NCBI GenBank assembly: GCA_961205875.1
Contig: OY540813.1
Coordinates: forward strand, 18,013,001 to 18,077,000
DNA from: Sialis fuliginosa
Taxonomy: Eukaryota > Arthropoda > Insecta > Megaloptera > Sialidae
DNA: 64,000 nt
Direction: 5' to 3'
Each line of letters begins with the position of its first letter. The first letter of the stretch is position 1. This document shows positions 49,150 through 63,245 of the stretch, piece by piece. The translations under genes and the position numbers were made by a program. The notes below the pieces were generated by a model, which worked only from the letters and a program-made list of their open reading frames with translations, was not told the DNA's origin and made no database searches.

Positions 49150-51049
49150 TAGAAACAAACTTATTTTATGCTTTTTATCAATATCTTCTAAGCATTTAAT
49201 TATCTTGAATTTTCAGAAAAAAATTTTTTTACTCATTTTTAATTTATTTTAGTAAACTACCATTTTTTTAATGTAAACTATAAGTTATATCTTCATTATG
49301 TGATTTTTTACGTACCTACCAGATAAATAAAAGCTTTAAATGTATTTTTTTACTAAACCATTCACAGTTTTAACAATTATAAAAAATGCAAAAAATCTTA
49401 TAGAATTACTCGTATGCCTTAATATTTTATAATTTTCATTTGTAAATAAAATAATTAAATCAATTAATAGTCTAATGATGGTGATCTTCGTATTGCAGTG
49501 TAATACAGATTTCAGGAACAAATTAAAGGTAATTGCAATTATATTTTTATCTTTTCAATTATATGTACATACCTATATATAAAAAATAGTTAAAAATATT
49601 GTGTGACAATTCGTTTATCGATTAATATTTTTTTTCTCAGTTTTAAGAAAAACTTTGTTTGACAGAGATCGTTTTCTTTTTATAAATACTAAGAGGAAGT
49701 AAGATTTTTACTATTGAAAATAATATATGTATATTTGTATTTATTACACTTGTGACATATTATTTTATATAACATTATTTATCAATAAAGCTGAATTTAA
49801 CGTTTAAAAATACTTCCGATACAATCCGTGTCTTTAAGGAATCAATTAATACCTATCTGAATGTAAAATCATTCAATAATGTAAATAATTAATATAATAA
49901 TATGAAAATGTTGAGTACTGCCACTCCAAGTAGTTAAAAACATAATGTGCAAATATTCAAAGTCTTACAAGAGTAATAATTTAAACTAGTTTGCTATGAC
50001 GAAGAACCTTTCTGACGAATTATCCGAGACTTTGAAGTAGATTCCCGTGGTCTCATAAATCTTAGAGCAGGCTGATTTTCCACATTGTTAAACATTTACG
50101 TTATCGGTGGTGAAATGGCGGTTTAGCTGCGGCTTTCTATCGATCATTTTAACATAAAATCATGCTGTCTTCATATCTGAATTTTTACTCTACGTTTCCG
50201 TCATGGAGATTTTGTTTCTTAAAAAAAAGAGACAGAACTGTTCTTTGTGCACTTTGTTTATAAATAATTAATCATAATCCTTCAATTAATAAATAAAAAG
50301 GTTTATTTTTTATTTATATTTTGCTGCAAAAAAGGTTAGTTACAACGTGCAATAATTTAAACAGATTTCAGTAGAAAATTATGCACTTTTCAATGTTTCC
50401 TTGTTGTAATAATAATTATTATTATTCTTACATTGTGAAACGAAAAAATAACTAGCTCAAAAAACTAAAATGATTATGGCTTTAGTGAACTTTTATCTGT
50501 ATCTCGAGATGTGTTTATTACATCGATGTGTTGAGGAACTTAATTTGTGAACAATCAAATTTGAAAACTTTTTATTCTTACTTATGTATTTTTATAAAGT
50601 TAATAGTTACTGAAATAGATTCGTTTTTATATAAAAAAAGAAACGGATTTTTTTTTCTGTCCACCCTATTGTAAATATCTATTTTTATTAATACAATTAA
50701 AGATAAAACATCTGATATTTTTTGTAAAAATAGCATCGAAATATAGTGGTAAAATATATTTTTACTTCTTCGTGGAAAAATATGGTAATATGTATAAACT
50801 CTTTTCCTTATAATGGATTTTTAATGTAAAGTTAATTAATTTTAATTTTTACGCCAATCATACCGACAAATTATTTAGCGTGAAGTAAATATTATAATCA
50901 CATTATAATTTAGTATACTTTTATGTTAATAAATTCAACTCAAGGATTTTATCCAATCTTCACACATTTTAACCTGCGAGTAAAACTGAATAATTTAAAA
51001 GTTTAAAATATTATAGATATTATTATCAATGGATCTGTTTTACATACAC
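49150..51049. other. No gene seen; one coding-like relic
   Basis: AT-rich. The minus strand at about 50150-49985 reads in fragments (DRKPQLNRHFTTDN, then a stop, then SKIYETTGIYFKVSDNSSER) that look like a decayed coding sequence, but no gene model can be built. Confidence 0.25.
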
Positions 51050-51260
51050 ATATGTATTTGAAGATTTGTAGTATTTCGAAATCTAAATACATACGTATGT
51101 ATGTATTATTTTTTATGTCTATATGTACGTTATATTATATGGAGTATAATGTTCACATTATTTTTATGTTGTAGCATTTAGAATAAAATATATGTATAAT
51201 TTGTATATATGTATATGAAATTTTGCATAAATTTTATATGTATGTATATTATTTGCATTT
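51050..51260 (+). repeat. TATG/TACATA simple-sequence region
   Basis: Imperfect repeats such as CATACGTATGTATGTATTA and TATGTATATATGTATAT; no gene. Confidence 0.5.
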
Positions 51261-51544
51261 GAATTGACTTTATATCGTATGCACATCGTTATTCATTATC
51301 AAAGTTTTATTGCATGATGCAGTAGTTGTCCTCGGAGTTTACGTAATTTATATTTGATCGCATGTACGCTGGTTAAGAAAGTTAACGCAGGATTAAGGGT
51401 AATTCTCCGTTAAAGTTATGCTTTTCTGTTACATAAAATATACTTCCCTTAAAAATGTCTGACTTACTTAATCGATCATGAATAATCAATTAAGATATTA
51501 CAATTATGGCAGGTATTCGGAACAAAATAGTATTTTGGCACATG

Positions 51545-51845
51545 CTCTAACCCAAGCTTGTTCAGCCCGCGGTCCTCGAGGATCCTTGGTGCGGTCCGCG
51601 AGGATAGTTAAAAAAAAATTATAATAATAAATTCCCATTGAAATTAGTACGATTAAAAAAAAGGTCTTCAGTTTTTATTTTTATTTTTCCTAACTTTCTA
51701 TTTATTGAATAAAATTAGGAATTGAAATTAACGCGACCTAAAAAAAAAAGGTTCTCAGTTTTATATTCTGGCCTACGGCCCTTAGTAAATTAAATTAAAT
51801 AAAATTTCTGCTATGCGGCCCAGAAGGTTCAAAAGGTTGGATAGG
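51545..51845. repeat. Possible hAT-type relic with GCGGTCC/GCGGCCC blocks
   Basis: CAGCCCGCGGTCCTCGAGGA and GGTGCGGTCCGCGAGGATAG at the left, CTGGCCTACGGCCC and TGCGGCCCAGAAGGTTC at the right. These GC-rich blocks around AT-rich spacers are common in insect hAT-derived repeats. The ends do not pair convincingly. Confidence 0.3.
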
Positions 51846-52173
51846 AAAGTAAAAGGATTGGATAAACGTTTCAATTTTTATCATGTAATTGTCTATGTAG
51901 CGTATTTTCTCTACCAAAACATCTGAATATTTACAATCCTATCAAGTTTTATTTCGGTCGAAATGAAATATTACTTAATCGGCACTAGTGCAACGATTTT
52001 ATCATGATTAGTTATCGAACAATTAACTAATCCTCCATTATTTTTTCTCTATGCAAAACTTAAACATTTTGAAAACAAATTGTTTTATATTTTTTGTCAT
52101 TTTAGTGTAAAACATCCATTTAAGTATATGACAATTTAGTTCGTTCAATGTACATATTATACTATGCAGTATG

Positions 52174-52369
52174 CACGGAAAAAAATATACTGTAAGAATT
52201 ACAGTTTTTCCTGTCTATCCCGGATAATAACCGAAAACACAATATTTTACTATCTGAAACTGTAATATGTAATGTTTGCAGTTTCAGAGAGTAAAATATT
52301 ATATGTTTTCGCTTACTATCCGGGATAGACAGGAAAAACTGTAATTCTTACAGTATATTTTATTCCGTG
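52174..52369. mobile_element. Near-palindromic MITE, arms about 90 nt
   Basis: CACGGAA..AATATACTGTAAGAATTACAG and TTTTTCCTGTCTATCCCGGA at the left are inverted almost exactly at the right. The loop is about 15 nt. No coding frame. The high arm identity suggests a relatively young copy. Confidence 0.8.
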
Positions 52370-53043
52370 TACTACTAATTTTTAATTTGTTTATGTAATT
52401 AATATAAATATAGTTTATATACATATATGTATGAATTTTAGTCGATACATATCTATAATATATTTCTTTTTTCATTTACCTCAATATTTACATCAATTGT
52501 TGTTATTATGAATATACATATTATGTTTTATTATTGATAATACCAAAACATAAATGTGTTATTGTTATTTTGGTTTGTTCAGTAACAAATAATATTTACT
52601 ACGTTAGAAATGTTTATTATTAAATACAATTTTGATATTTGTTTGAATAAACAAATAATAACAACAATATAAACCATAGAAAACCAAGTGGGAGATGCAT
52701 TTTTTAAACTCAAAATAATTATATATCGTTATGAAAAAGAAGAACAAATACATTAACTTTTATTTTATGTAAAAACTTCGTCAGTGATACCTACTTACTT
52801 TTAGCATATTCTTTTAGTTAATTTTTTTTAAATTTTTATCGAGAAAATCAAGTCGGATCAAATTAACAAATACGTAGCTAGTTTAACAAAACCGACGGAT
52901 GAAAAAAATGTACCATAGAGATTGTTTTATTGCCATTTTTTATAGCATTCGGTTAGTTTTTAGGACATACAGGCACACAGATTTACAAATATTTAGTACG
53001 TCTGTAATCTGGATAGCCTTTTATTTCAATTTCTAGCAATCAG

Positions 53044-53195
53044 CTTGGGCATCCCAGGTGACATATTTCCCCTTCTCGCGCCAAGTTACAAAGCTATATT
53101 TGTTATGATTGGGGACACCATTCTCCTTCTCTACAGTTAGGCACCCCAGATGACGTATTTCTCTTTCTCGTGCCGAGCTACTGAGGCTACCTTGT
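53044..53195 (+). repeat. Two-unit tandem duplication, period 92 bp
   Basis: GGCATCCCAGGTGACATATT (from 53048) and GGCACCCCAGATGACGTATT (from 53140) head two related units continuing (C/T)CTTCTCG(C/T)GCC. The block is GC-richer than the flanks. Confidence 0.5.
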
Positions 53196-54551
53196 ACTTA
53201 AAAATGCTATTCTTGAAACTTTGATCATTGTTTATATATTGTTTAAACAATTTCTGAAATGTTTGTTATATACACAAATGTTCTTTATTACCTCATGAAA
53301 AAATTCTCAAAATTAAAAAAATAACATTTAACATTTTATTGAAAACTGAAATAATTTTATTATCGTTGTAGAACAGCGGCGGGCGCCATGGTTCCCTCTG
53401 GCATAGGGTTGGGGACTCCTGCTTCTAACTGTGAATGTTCTTACTGTAAACCGCATAAAGTCAATAGATAAATAAACATTTTAGATTACTTCATATTTGT
53501 CAAACCTATTACATTTAAACACACGAATTTGTTCATTAAACACGATTAAGTCTCTAACATCCTTCCACATCCTATAAAGGTCTAAAAGTGATTCGATTTA
53601 TTTTAGGAAACAAGATACATTTAAATCATATTATTCTCCAGCGTGAGTCGTAAATAGGTTTCCGCGATATCGTGTTTTGAAGTACATGTAACAGCGTGGG
53701 GCCATTTTGTGTCACAGTCTCCGCGCGCCCTTCTCTTCACACGAACATAAGAGATGTTTTCAAAGAAAAAGTGCTTCTTGAGAGTTCAGGGGGAAACGAC
53801 ATGTGTTATATCACCTTAAAATGAAATTTGAAGATGTGGAAAGAAAATGTGTTTAATGTTGGTCTGTTGCAAATTGAATGCTTCATGGGTTGTGTCATTT
53901 TGACCTTCTGAACTAACTTGTCATTGCTAGTTATACTCGTATAGTATACTGAATTCTTTGAACTTGGGATTTATGTAAAAATAAGTCGTGACTTATTTGA
54001 ATATTTATGTATACAGTATATCTATATAGAGTTAATATCTGTATATTTTAATAAAGTTTCATCATTAGTTTTATTAATAATAATTAACGAGATTTTCGAT
54101 ATGCAAATATTGAAATTTGGATATACATATTGTATCGTGCGTTCACGATGAAAAAAACAAATTCGTTTAAAATTCGGACACGTCGATTAGTATTTTTAGT
54201 TGCGGATTTTTTGACATAAGAAAATTGTATACAGGGTGTCTCAAGAAGAACATATACAGTCATAATTGATTTTTTTAAATGGAATATCCTATATATTATG
54301 CCATTTTTGAATTGTACGGTGTATTCTGAATACTTTTTATATAACATATTATATCTCTAAAATCAGCGGTTTTCAGAATAATGACGTTTGAAAATTGACA
54401 TTTTTAAATACACACAAGTCAAATAGAATGTTTAAATTGAACAAATACACCTTGTATTTTTTTAAAAGCCAACAAAAACAACCTGGTATTGCAAAAAAAA
54501 TAAAAAAAATAAAAAAAACAGAAAAAAAAGTTCAACACAGTACTAACATCA

Positions 54552-54882
54552 CCCGTACGTGTCAAAATTAGTAGTTACAGTCACTTCCGCTCTTGACATA
54601 CATATGTATGTATGACTCGTTAAATAAATTCTGTGAACAGAGTAATTCGAATTTCAAAACGAAAAACAACAACAAATTAATAAAACACTTAACGTTCTTA
54701 CCTGTAATTTTTTTTATAAAAAAATATGTCGTAGAACCTAAAAACATAATAATTGTTTTCAAAAAAATATTAAATAAATAAAAATGTATTCATTACTCAC
54801 AGAATTTATTCAACGAGTCATACATATGCCAGGAGCGGAAATGACCGTAACTACCAATTTTGACACGCACGGTTGATTTTAG
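54552..54882. repeat. Hairpin made of inverted copies of a dispersed repeat
   Basis: The left arm, about 54552-54645 (CGTGTCAAAATTAGTAGTTA), is inverted at about 54800-54880 (TAACTACCAATTTTGACACG), with an AT-rich loop. The right arm continues to 55020 as a copy of the repeat in the spacer of the 40319 foldback. Confidence 0.6.
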
Positions 54883-55020
54883 TACCATTTCGTCAATTTT
54901 CATTCGATTAAGTTAAAATTTGAACACAATAAAGAAGATAAATAAAGCTACAAATTTAGTAAATTACATTAAAATTGGACAAAAATCGTTTATGTAACAG
55001 CACTTTGAATGAAAATTGCC
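54810..55020 (+). repeat. Dispersed repeat R5, copy of the 40605-40825 spacer
   Basis: It shares AACGAGTCATACA, ATGCCAGGAGCGG, ATGACCGTAACTAC, TTTGAACACAATAAAGAAGA and AAATTGGACAAAAAT with 40598-40830 in order. Confidence 0.7.
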
Positions 55021-55025
55021 AATAA

Positions 55026-57239
55026 ACATCTGAAAAAATACCACTTGTATTAGCTTCAATTTCATAAGATTTACTTTCATAACATATTTGTGAGTTTCTA
55101 CATAAACGTTTATAGAGTACCTACAATAGTTGGTCATTTGTTTTTATCTGATAATATAATATATCAATACGATAACGCATTCATTTAAGAATACTGTTAA
55201 AATATAATAAGAATTATTAAAATAATTACAATAGATACATACACTAAAATAAAAATCGAGAATACCAGTACAATATACAATATACAATAATCAAGATTAT
55301 TTATTTAAAAAAAATGGTTAAAATAATAACATGTAAATTACTAATTCATGATGTTTAAAATAAAAATTATTTTGATGAGATATTATATAGAATATAATCA
55401 TTGAAAACGATATATAGTGAACATTAAATATGTATGTATGTAATTAATAAGTCCTCTACACTTGACAAAGATGTTTGTATTTCAGAATGCACTATCACCT
55501 CTTGTATTGACTCTATTCTCGAACTAATATTTTAACAGCAAACTGCGAGCTGTTAAAACGTAATGTTGACTTTATCTATGCTATTTTAGTCGACACAGAC
55601 TGTGTTTTTAACGTCATTTTTCTTCGTATAAAATTACAGTTCTTTTAGGAAACGCGGTTTTAAAGTATGTATTATTTTTATAAAAAATGTATATTGGTTA
55701 CACTCAGTTTTAATTTTTTTTAGTTTTACCTTTCTTGTTAATACTTCATAGATCTTTTTTAGATTTTGTTTACATACAAAGATAAAGCGATTGAAATGTA
55801 TGTTTGCCTGTTGCATAGAAAAGTTTAAACGGTCATTTATCCGATCACGAATGTTCAATCTAAGAAATCTGTCAAAAATGGCAGATATTCAATGCATGTT
55901 TGTATTATGACAGGTGATAGATAATAGTCGCTAGTATTCGAACTAATTCCGTCTATGAGACAAGTAAACAGTGGAATAAATCCTTTTAAAAAACAAGTAT
56001 AAAGATTAATCGGTTGTTTTTTTGTTTATCATGTTGTAGTATAAATAGCGTACTCTCTTTACCGACACATCAGACTATTTACAATGTTGTCAAATATTAG
56101 TTAATCGGTGTCAAATTAACGAATTTATTACAATTAATTAATTAAATAACTAACTTATACTCCGATATATTTTATGCAATACAGATATTCTAAGCTAAAA
56201 TTATTTACATCAAATTTTCTAAAAAAATATTCACATCTAGGTTAAAATAGCATAACTGTTTACTTTGACCCCAGATTAAGATATTAAACCAAACGTTGCA
56301 TTATCAGTCATTACAGTTGAGTGCAAATAAATAATAAATTCCGTATAGTTAAATATTTAGTTAATAATAATTAAAAACTCGTTAATATATTATTAAGATC
56401 CATCTATATGCAAATATACCAACAAAAATGGAGACATAATACAGTAGAAAATGTAATTAAAAATTAAACAAATAATCAATAATAAGGGGACATGTCTTTT
56501 ATTACGCAACACGTTTGTTAAATGTTATAAATTTGGAAAATAATGTTACAGTAAGTTATTCACGAAAATGCTTAGAATACTAAAAACTTTATAATAAATG
56601 TTTGAAGTGCTGTCCTCCCTCTGTAAAGTTAAGCTCGAGTTGTTATATTACGTGCAACCTTATAACGGAAACCCCATAATAACGATTTAAAATGTTAAAT
56701 AAAATATTCTTTAAAGAAGTAAAAGAAATTATAATTGAACTGTTTGATAAATCAAAATGAGTGAAAAAATTATTTTTATACAAAAATAAATACCATATAA
56801 AAATACATGTACTAGCCTTTTAATATATTTATTTCACTGAATAAATGCTTAGATAGTAAAAAAAACTATACTATCACAGTAAATGTTCTATGCCATCAGC
56901 CCTCTACTTAAATTATTGAAATTATTTGTAAGAACAAAAGTTGTTCCTTACATCATGAGAAATATTTTTTGCCGAATTTGATACCCTACACGAAGTGTTT
57001 TCTGAAAAGTAATTCACTAGTAATGTATATAAATACACACTATAGTATTGTTATTACGCAATCAAAACATTAATATAGGTACAATATATTTTTTATAAAT
57101 TTAAAAACTTAATTCGCAAACATTTAACTTACAAGGGTATGAAGCACAGAATCCTTTTACAAAAAGCTCTAGGTATATTTCTTTTGCCCTCAAAGTGATC
57201 AATAGTAACATAATATTGAAAAGGATAATCGCTTGAGAT
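55026..57239. other. No gene seen
   Basis: AT-rich spacer without recognisable repeats or open frames. Confidence 0.5.
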
Positions 57240-57300
57240 AAACGCGAACAGAGAAAAGGAGAAGTAGAAGAAGAAGACGAAGAAAAAAACGAGAAAATGG
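57240..57300 (+). repeat. Purine-rich GAA/GAGAA tract
   Basis: An almost pure purine run (GAAGTAGAAGAAGAAGACGA). A short open frame through it reads EVEEEDEEKNEKMECVK and is probably compositional. Confidence 0.5.
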
Positions 57301-60300
57301 AATGCGTTAAATGAGATACATTATCTGAAGCGAAGCTCGAAAATACAGTGTTGCAAGGAGGAGGTAATGGTTTAAAGATAAAAAATACACATCTAGGTGT
57401 GAGGGAAATTGAAAAATGTCAGTTCCGTGTGTATATAAGTACCGAAATGTTATTATAATACTAATATACTCAAAAGATGAATGAGACATTATTATATACA
57501 AAGATTAAAACTTAAATATAATTATTCATTTACCTACTAATTGATTTTTTTATTTAAAAATTGATTTTTTTATTTAAAAAAATGTAATTTAACATTATTA
57601 TTAGAACATGTACCTATTGTAAAACATTATAATATTTTTATTAGTAATCCTTGTAACTAAAATCAGTATAAATTAAAATTATAATACGGACCATATTTCA
57701 TTATTTTAATTTTTAATTCAAAATATCGGACTATTTAAAATACCATGGAACAATAAACGACGGATTTTGTCATTATTCCATGAAGTAAGTATACATATAA
57801 TTAACAAAAAAGAGAGCAGACGAAATAATTTCTTAATTTCATAGAAAATATAGCGACACTTAAATACTTATCGACAACGGAATATAAATGTATGTAAATC
57901 GGATGCATTAATTACACCAAAACTCACTACCCCAATGTTCATAATTCCAAAATTCATTAGCTCGAAGTTCATTAATCCGAAATCGAAAAACGCGGTTTGA
58001 TAATCGGTAAACATCAATTAAATATTAGTAATTGATCAAACGCCAATTAAAAAAACTTTAAAACAATTGGTGCCTATACATAGATACTTATGGACAGTAG
58101 GGTACTAGCCACTAGCAGACTTCAATGAATTGCGGCAAGTAATACAATTCCAAAACGATATACTCACATAAACTATTAACATATATATAATACTATACAC
58201 ATCTCTTAAAACGATTTATTATCTCTTAAATTGAATTCATAGAAATACACACACGTAAATACATGTACGAGTATGTATATATCTATTTCATGTTGGATAT
58301 ATTTCGTTTCTAAAGAGTTCTTTAGAACGCCGTCGATTCATAAAATTGTTATATACTTTCTCTCTAAGTAGCACTCTAGATGCACTTGCTTTGTGTATTG
58401 AAATGTTACAATATCCAAAGGGGTCGTACTCCAGAAATCTATACATATATATTTGTAACATATTTTGGATACATACACATCGTAACCCACATATGAATTT
58501 AATAATTCAATGTTGAAATACACATTCTTACGTATACTTATATATAAATATGATTATTCTTTCAGTAATGTTATTTAAGGGGGAACATATGAGTAGACGG
58601 TGGAAAAAATAGGTGAATTTTGGGAATTATTATCTCAAAAACTATTTGTTCGATTTCATCCAGGTTTATTTTATTCTAAAGTATATGTTAGGGTTGTCCT
58701 TATATGGGGTTAGGATGAATTTTGACCTGGCCGCCCCCAAATCAGCTCTAAATAATTTTAAAAAAAATGAGGACAAAGTTTCAACCTTCTATTTTAAAAA
58801 ATGGCCATTACCAGAGGGGGGTGACTTTCCCATTTAAAATACACGTGTTTTTTCGATTTTTTAAAGACCTGCGTACTAGAGTGTCTTAAACTCTTTCTAA
58901 AAATCTAGAATACTCATGAAAGCATTTCTGGTACTCATGTTCCATATCTAGATAGATAAATTAAATTTGTGATTCAACGTTGACAGCTATATAGGTCATT
59001 GGGTCATTTCATCAAGAGAAAATTTTTAACAATTTTTTTTGTATAATTTCTGGACAATTTTGTCAGAAAAACGTTTGACAATGAAAATATTGATCTTGAA
59101 ATAAAAAATGTTGATTCTGAAATTAAAATTGAAAAAAAAATGGGTCGCACTAATTAGAAATTGATATGAAATGATCTTTTTTGACAGCAATAGATTTATT
59201 TGCCTTCCCTATTGTAGCATTAACTTTTAATGTAAATCTTACTTTCATTGCAATATAATATACTATTATTTTACCAACATTATTTATTTTGTAATTTAAT
59301 ATTATTAAGTAAGAATTTTCACCTCAAAGTATTCGCTTGAGATATTTAAACATAAAATTAATATTTTCATGATGAAAATTGTTTATGAATGTATACTAAA
59401 ATGAAAACAATCATGATGTAATGCATTCCTGTGTAAATATTTCAGTTTGACTACAGATTCTCTAAGTTCGTGAGTGTCTGAGTGTCACTTCTACAAATTA
59501 AGCTAAATAAATGTGAATATGTTCACACACGTACGACGTACACACATATATACATAATAATATTATGTCTACATAAGTGTTTAGTGAATAACCACACGTG
59601 AGGATCACTTTAGAATTAACATCAATAATGTAGAAACGAATGGGATATTATTGTCTGGTTATACCTTTCTCGTTGCTAATAATATTGATTAATGAGTAAT
59701 CGATTTGAATTAAATAATTTACACACAGATTTACAAAATCAATCTTATGCATAATTAAATTTCTACATCGGCGTCAAGAGACAATTGAATTAGAAACACG
59801 GGCGTCAATGAAATAAATTAAATAATTATTAGATATTATAATTAGAAAGTTATATCACTAATTTCATATATTTATAAGGTACTGGCATCAAGCAAGGTTT
59901 ATTGTTTTTGTGATTGACTAGTTTCTTTTTTGTAATTATCATGAACTCATGTTACTAATAAAGCAAGTAACTCTTTATTTAATCAATTTAATTATCAAAG
60001 TCCGCAAATAATTTTTTTTAATTATAGCCTTTTATTTTGATCATGTTTTTTCTCCGGTAATGGATAAAGTAAAATCAGTAATGAGCACTTGCTAATGATT
60101 ACAAAATGATAAGTACTACGACACAAAAGATATAAAAGAAAGAATCGTCAAATTTGAAAAAATGTAAAGCAGTTGCTATGAGAATATAATAATTAATAAA
60201 TATTATACTAATAATTAGTTTAAATGTCCATCATTTTGACACCTATTGGCCGATTGCCATCAACTGTAAGACAGTTAAATGTATGTATATAGATTAATAT

Positions 60301-63240
60301 TCAGAAATGGTAGTGATCAAATATCATCAAATATTTCTAAATCAGTACATTTAATTAAAAAATAGCCATTACTGGGGTCATATCCAAGACTGGTACCAGT
60401 ACCTTATTTATAAATGCAGATTATCATATATTGTTAATAACAAAGTTATATACTTGTTTTAGATAATATTAAATAAATATTTACAATAATTGAAATAAAT
60501 GAGTGTTAAATATTTTTTTTAATCTATAGGTACTATGATTAAAGTTAGATTTTTTTTACTTTTATACATAAAAAATATAATGAATTTTGATAGTTTTTTT
60601 ATTTAATTTTTTTCTCTTGAACCAACACTTTCATTTTTAGTAAAAAGTACTTTAAAATTAGGTTAGGTTATATGAAAAATAATTTACGGCAGGCCTGTAG
60701 TAAATAAAAACAGTTTCTAACAAAATTATATAAAAATGGAAAAAATGAATCAAATCACTAATTATGGTAGGCTGACATAAAATATAGAAAAGTAAAAAAT
60801 AGAAGTTATGCCAGTTGTAATGTTGATGTAATTGAACAATTATCATTTTCACCGTAGTGGAAGCTTATATTTTAAAGGAGTCTGGATTAACCGATAATAT
60901 ACGCAGTTGAAGCCGCGGGGAAATTATAGTATACAAATATAAAGATAGTTAACATCTTTTACTATCTTTAGGAATTTATCCGTTTTTTTAACAAAAAGAG
61001 ATATTAATTATGCATTAACTTTTGGCTTAAATAAAATTTAAAATTAATTATTAATTCAAAAGAGAATTCTTCTATTGCATTACAGAAATACATATTCAAA
61101 ATCTTTATCCTTATAAATCAAATAAAATCTTCGCAATGTCAATCTTGCAAGATGGTTGGCGTGATTTCAAATTAATAATATAAATGCAGATAAAATAACC
61201 GCGAAGGAACTACGTTTTGAAATTGAGACGCCAATGGTTAGGTACGTGTTTGTATAATAAATTGTTTGATCTGTCAGTAATGTATCAAGTTAGTAAATTC
61301 CTCGGAAGGGTGATGTCGTGTTATTTCACTTACGCACGCTTTCTGTCTTTATCTGTATCTTTGTTTTTGGTAATTATTCATTCAATGTAGAGTTTCGTGA
61401 AGATTCCGCGGAAACAACACTCTGTGCATGAGGGCAATAAATGATGAAATATTTGTTTGATGAAATTGAGGAGGTGTATACTGTATATGTAAGAAATACA
61501 TCTACTCGCATACGCCCTTTTTGGGGCAAAGCATTTAGTTCATATTTTGGTTGACTAAACTGCAAAGTTTTATTTTGATATGATTTTTACTTCCATGTTT
61601 TGAAAGAAATGGAAGTTTTGTAATACCGTCGAAAAATTGTATCTGAGATAAGAGAAAGTTCTGATTGTACTACCTTCAAAACGTAAGGAAAAGTTGATTA
61701 CCACATTGCGGCTGTGCGTATTTTTGTGTGTCTGAATGTAGTATTTTCTTTCGTTCACGATAACTACTGTAAAAATGCACCGATCTAAATTGTTTTTGGG
61801 GAAAATGTTTACTTTGGTACATACTCCAGACCTACTGATTTTGGTGCCAATCGGATTAGGAGTTTTGGAAATATTCGAAATTTTGTAACTTTTATCGTCT
61901 AAAAAGTGAACGTTACGAGTATTATCTCACTTATTTTGATAAGACTTGATACATTTGTAGTTTAATTGAATCTAAGGGACATTTATTTTTTGTACATGCC
62001 TAAACAGCTATTGAAGGGGTGAATACCACCTTCAAAGTTTGAATTTTAAATACTAATTAAAACGTCACTAATTAATGTTGCCTTGGAAATAAATGCAACT
62101 ACATTCAAATTGTCTAATTAGTTATTCTACGAAAGTTTGCATAGTATACTCATGAGCTTTGTACTAGTAAAATGTGTGTAAATAGGCCTTAAAACTTTCT
62201 AATATTGTATCAAAAAAATAAAATGTCAATAATATAAAAATTTTATTTTGGCGCCCCAAGTGATAAGGTAATCGCCCTATTATTTTTATCTTAATGCAAT
62301 ACTGCATACCAAATATAATTTAAAAGTGCATGTTTACCTGTTGTAGCAGTTTACATAATACAAAAATTTTTCAACATAAAAAATCAAAAACAAAAAAATA
62401 TAACTACTGGAAAAACGGAGAAACTGTGGTTTCTAGTCACTTAAACTAAAATTATACACCTTAACCATAATACATTTTTTTTAGTTTTAGTGAAAAAAAT
62501 ATAAAATAATAATTGGAGAGATGAAACTACAGGCGAAAAAAATAAAAAATCGAAAACATAACTTTTATTTTGATCTCCTAAAAAAAATTTCAGGAAAAAT
62601 ATGTGTTTTTATAGCGTTCCATTGGTTCTTTTGCATTAAAAAATTTAATATTACTGGCTACATATTTTACAAAGCCAACAATAAAAAAAAATTAAATACA
62701 ACATTTTTTTGCGTCTGTTTGAAATACCGTAAAATTGTCCAACTGCAAAACCAATAAAAGAAAACTAACCTCGTTTTTAAAATTATAATTTACTCGTGGA
62801 CAAAATTTATTATTCTTATTTCGCAATTTTCTGCACGTACTTGAAAAATGTTTGTAAAAAAGAATCCTTTCCTTTATTTTCTCCTTAAATACTGCCCGTT
62901 TGACATGGAAACGCAATAAACATAGTGAGCTGGAATATTTATGTAACATTCAGAAATGGGACAAACGTTTTCCTACAAAAACACGATTACAAATTAACAT
63001 TTTTTGGCTCCTTCTGTTCGTAGAACAATAGGAGATTTATTTTATTGTACCCACAGAATATTTGTAGGTAATTGGAAATTCCAACGTACATGATTCGATC
63101 GAAAGCTTATATGTAAGATTTATTTTTATGTGTGTAGTAGAACTTCCCCGTGGCTTCGTTCGTGTTTACGTTGAAATCAAAAACTAATTATTTGTTTACA
63201 TTTTTATTAGAAGAAATCAATTATAATAAATAATTTACAA
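57301..63240. other. No gene seen; decayed repeats
   Basis: AT-rich. TTAAGGGGGAACATATGAG at about 58575 looks like a single TTAA-type element end without a partner. GCAGTTGAAGCCGCGGGG at 60903 and CTTCCCCGTGGCTTCGTTCG at 63144 are retroposon-tail-like fragments. No supported gene. Confidence 0.4.
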
Positions 63241-63245
63241 CAGTA

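Noticed and set aside
58613-58837. 74-codon plus-strand frame
   Set aside because: Sequence such as TCTCAAAAACTATTTGTTCG is typical of dispersed insect repeats; frame looks accidental.
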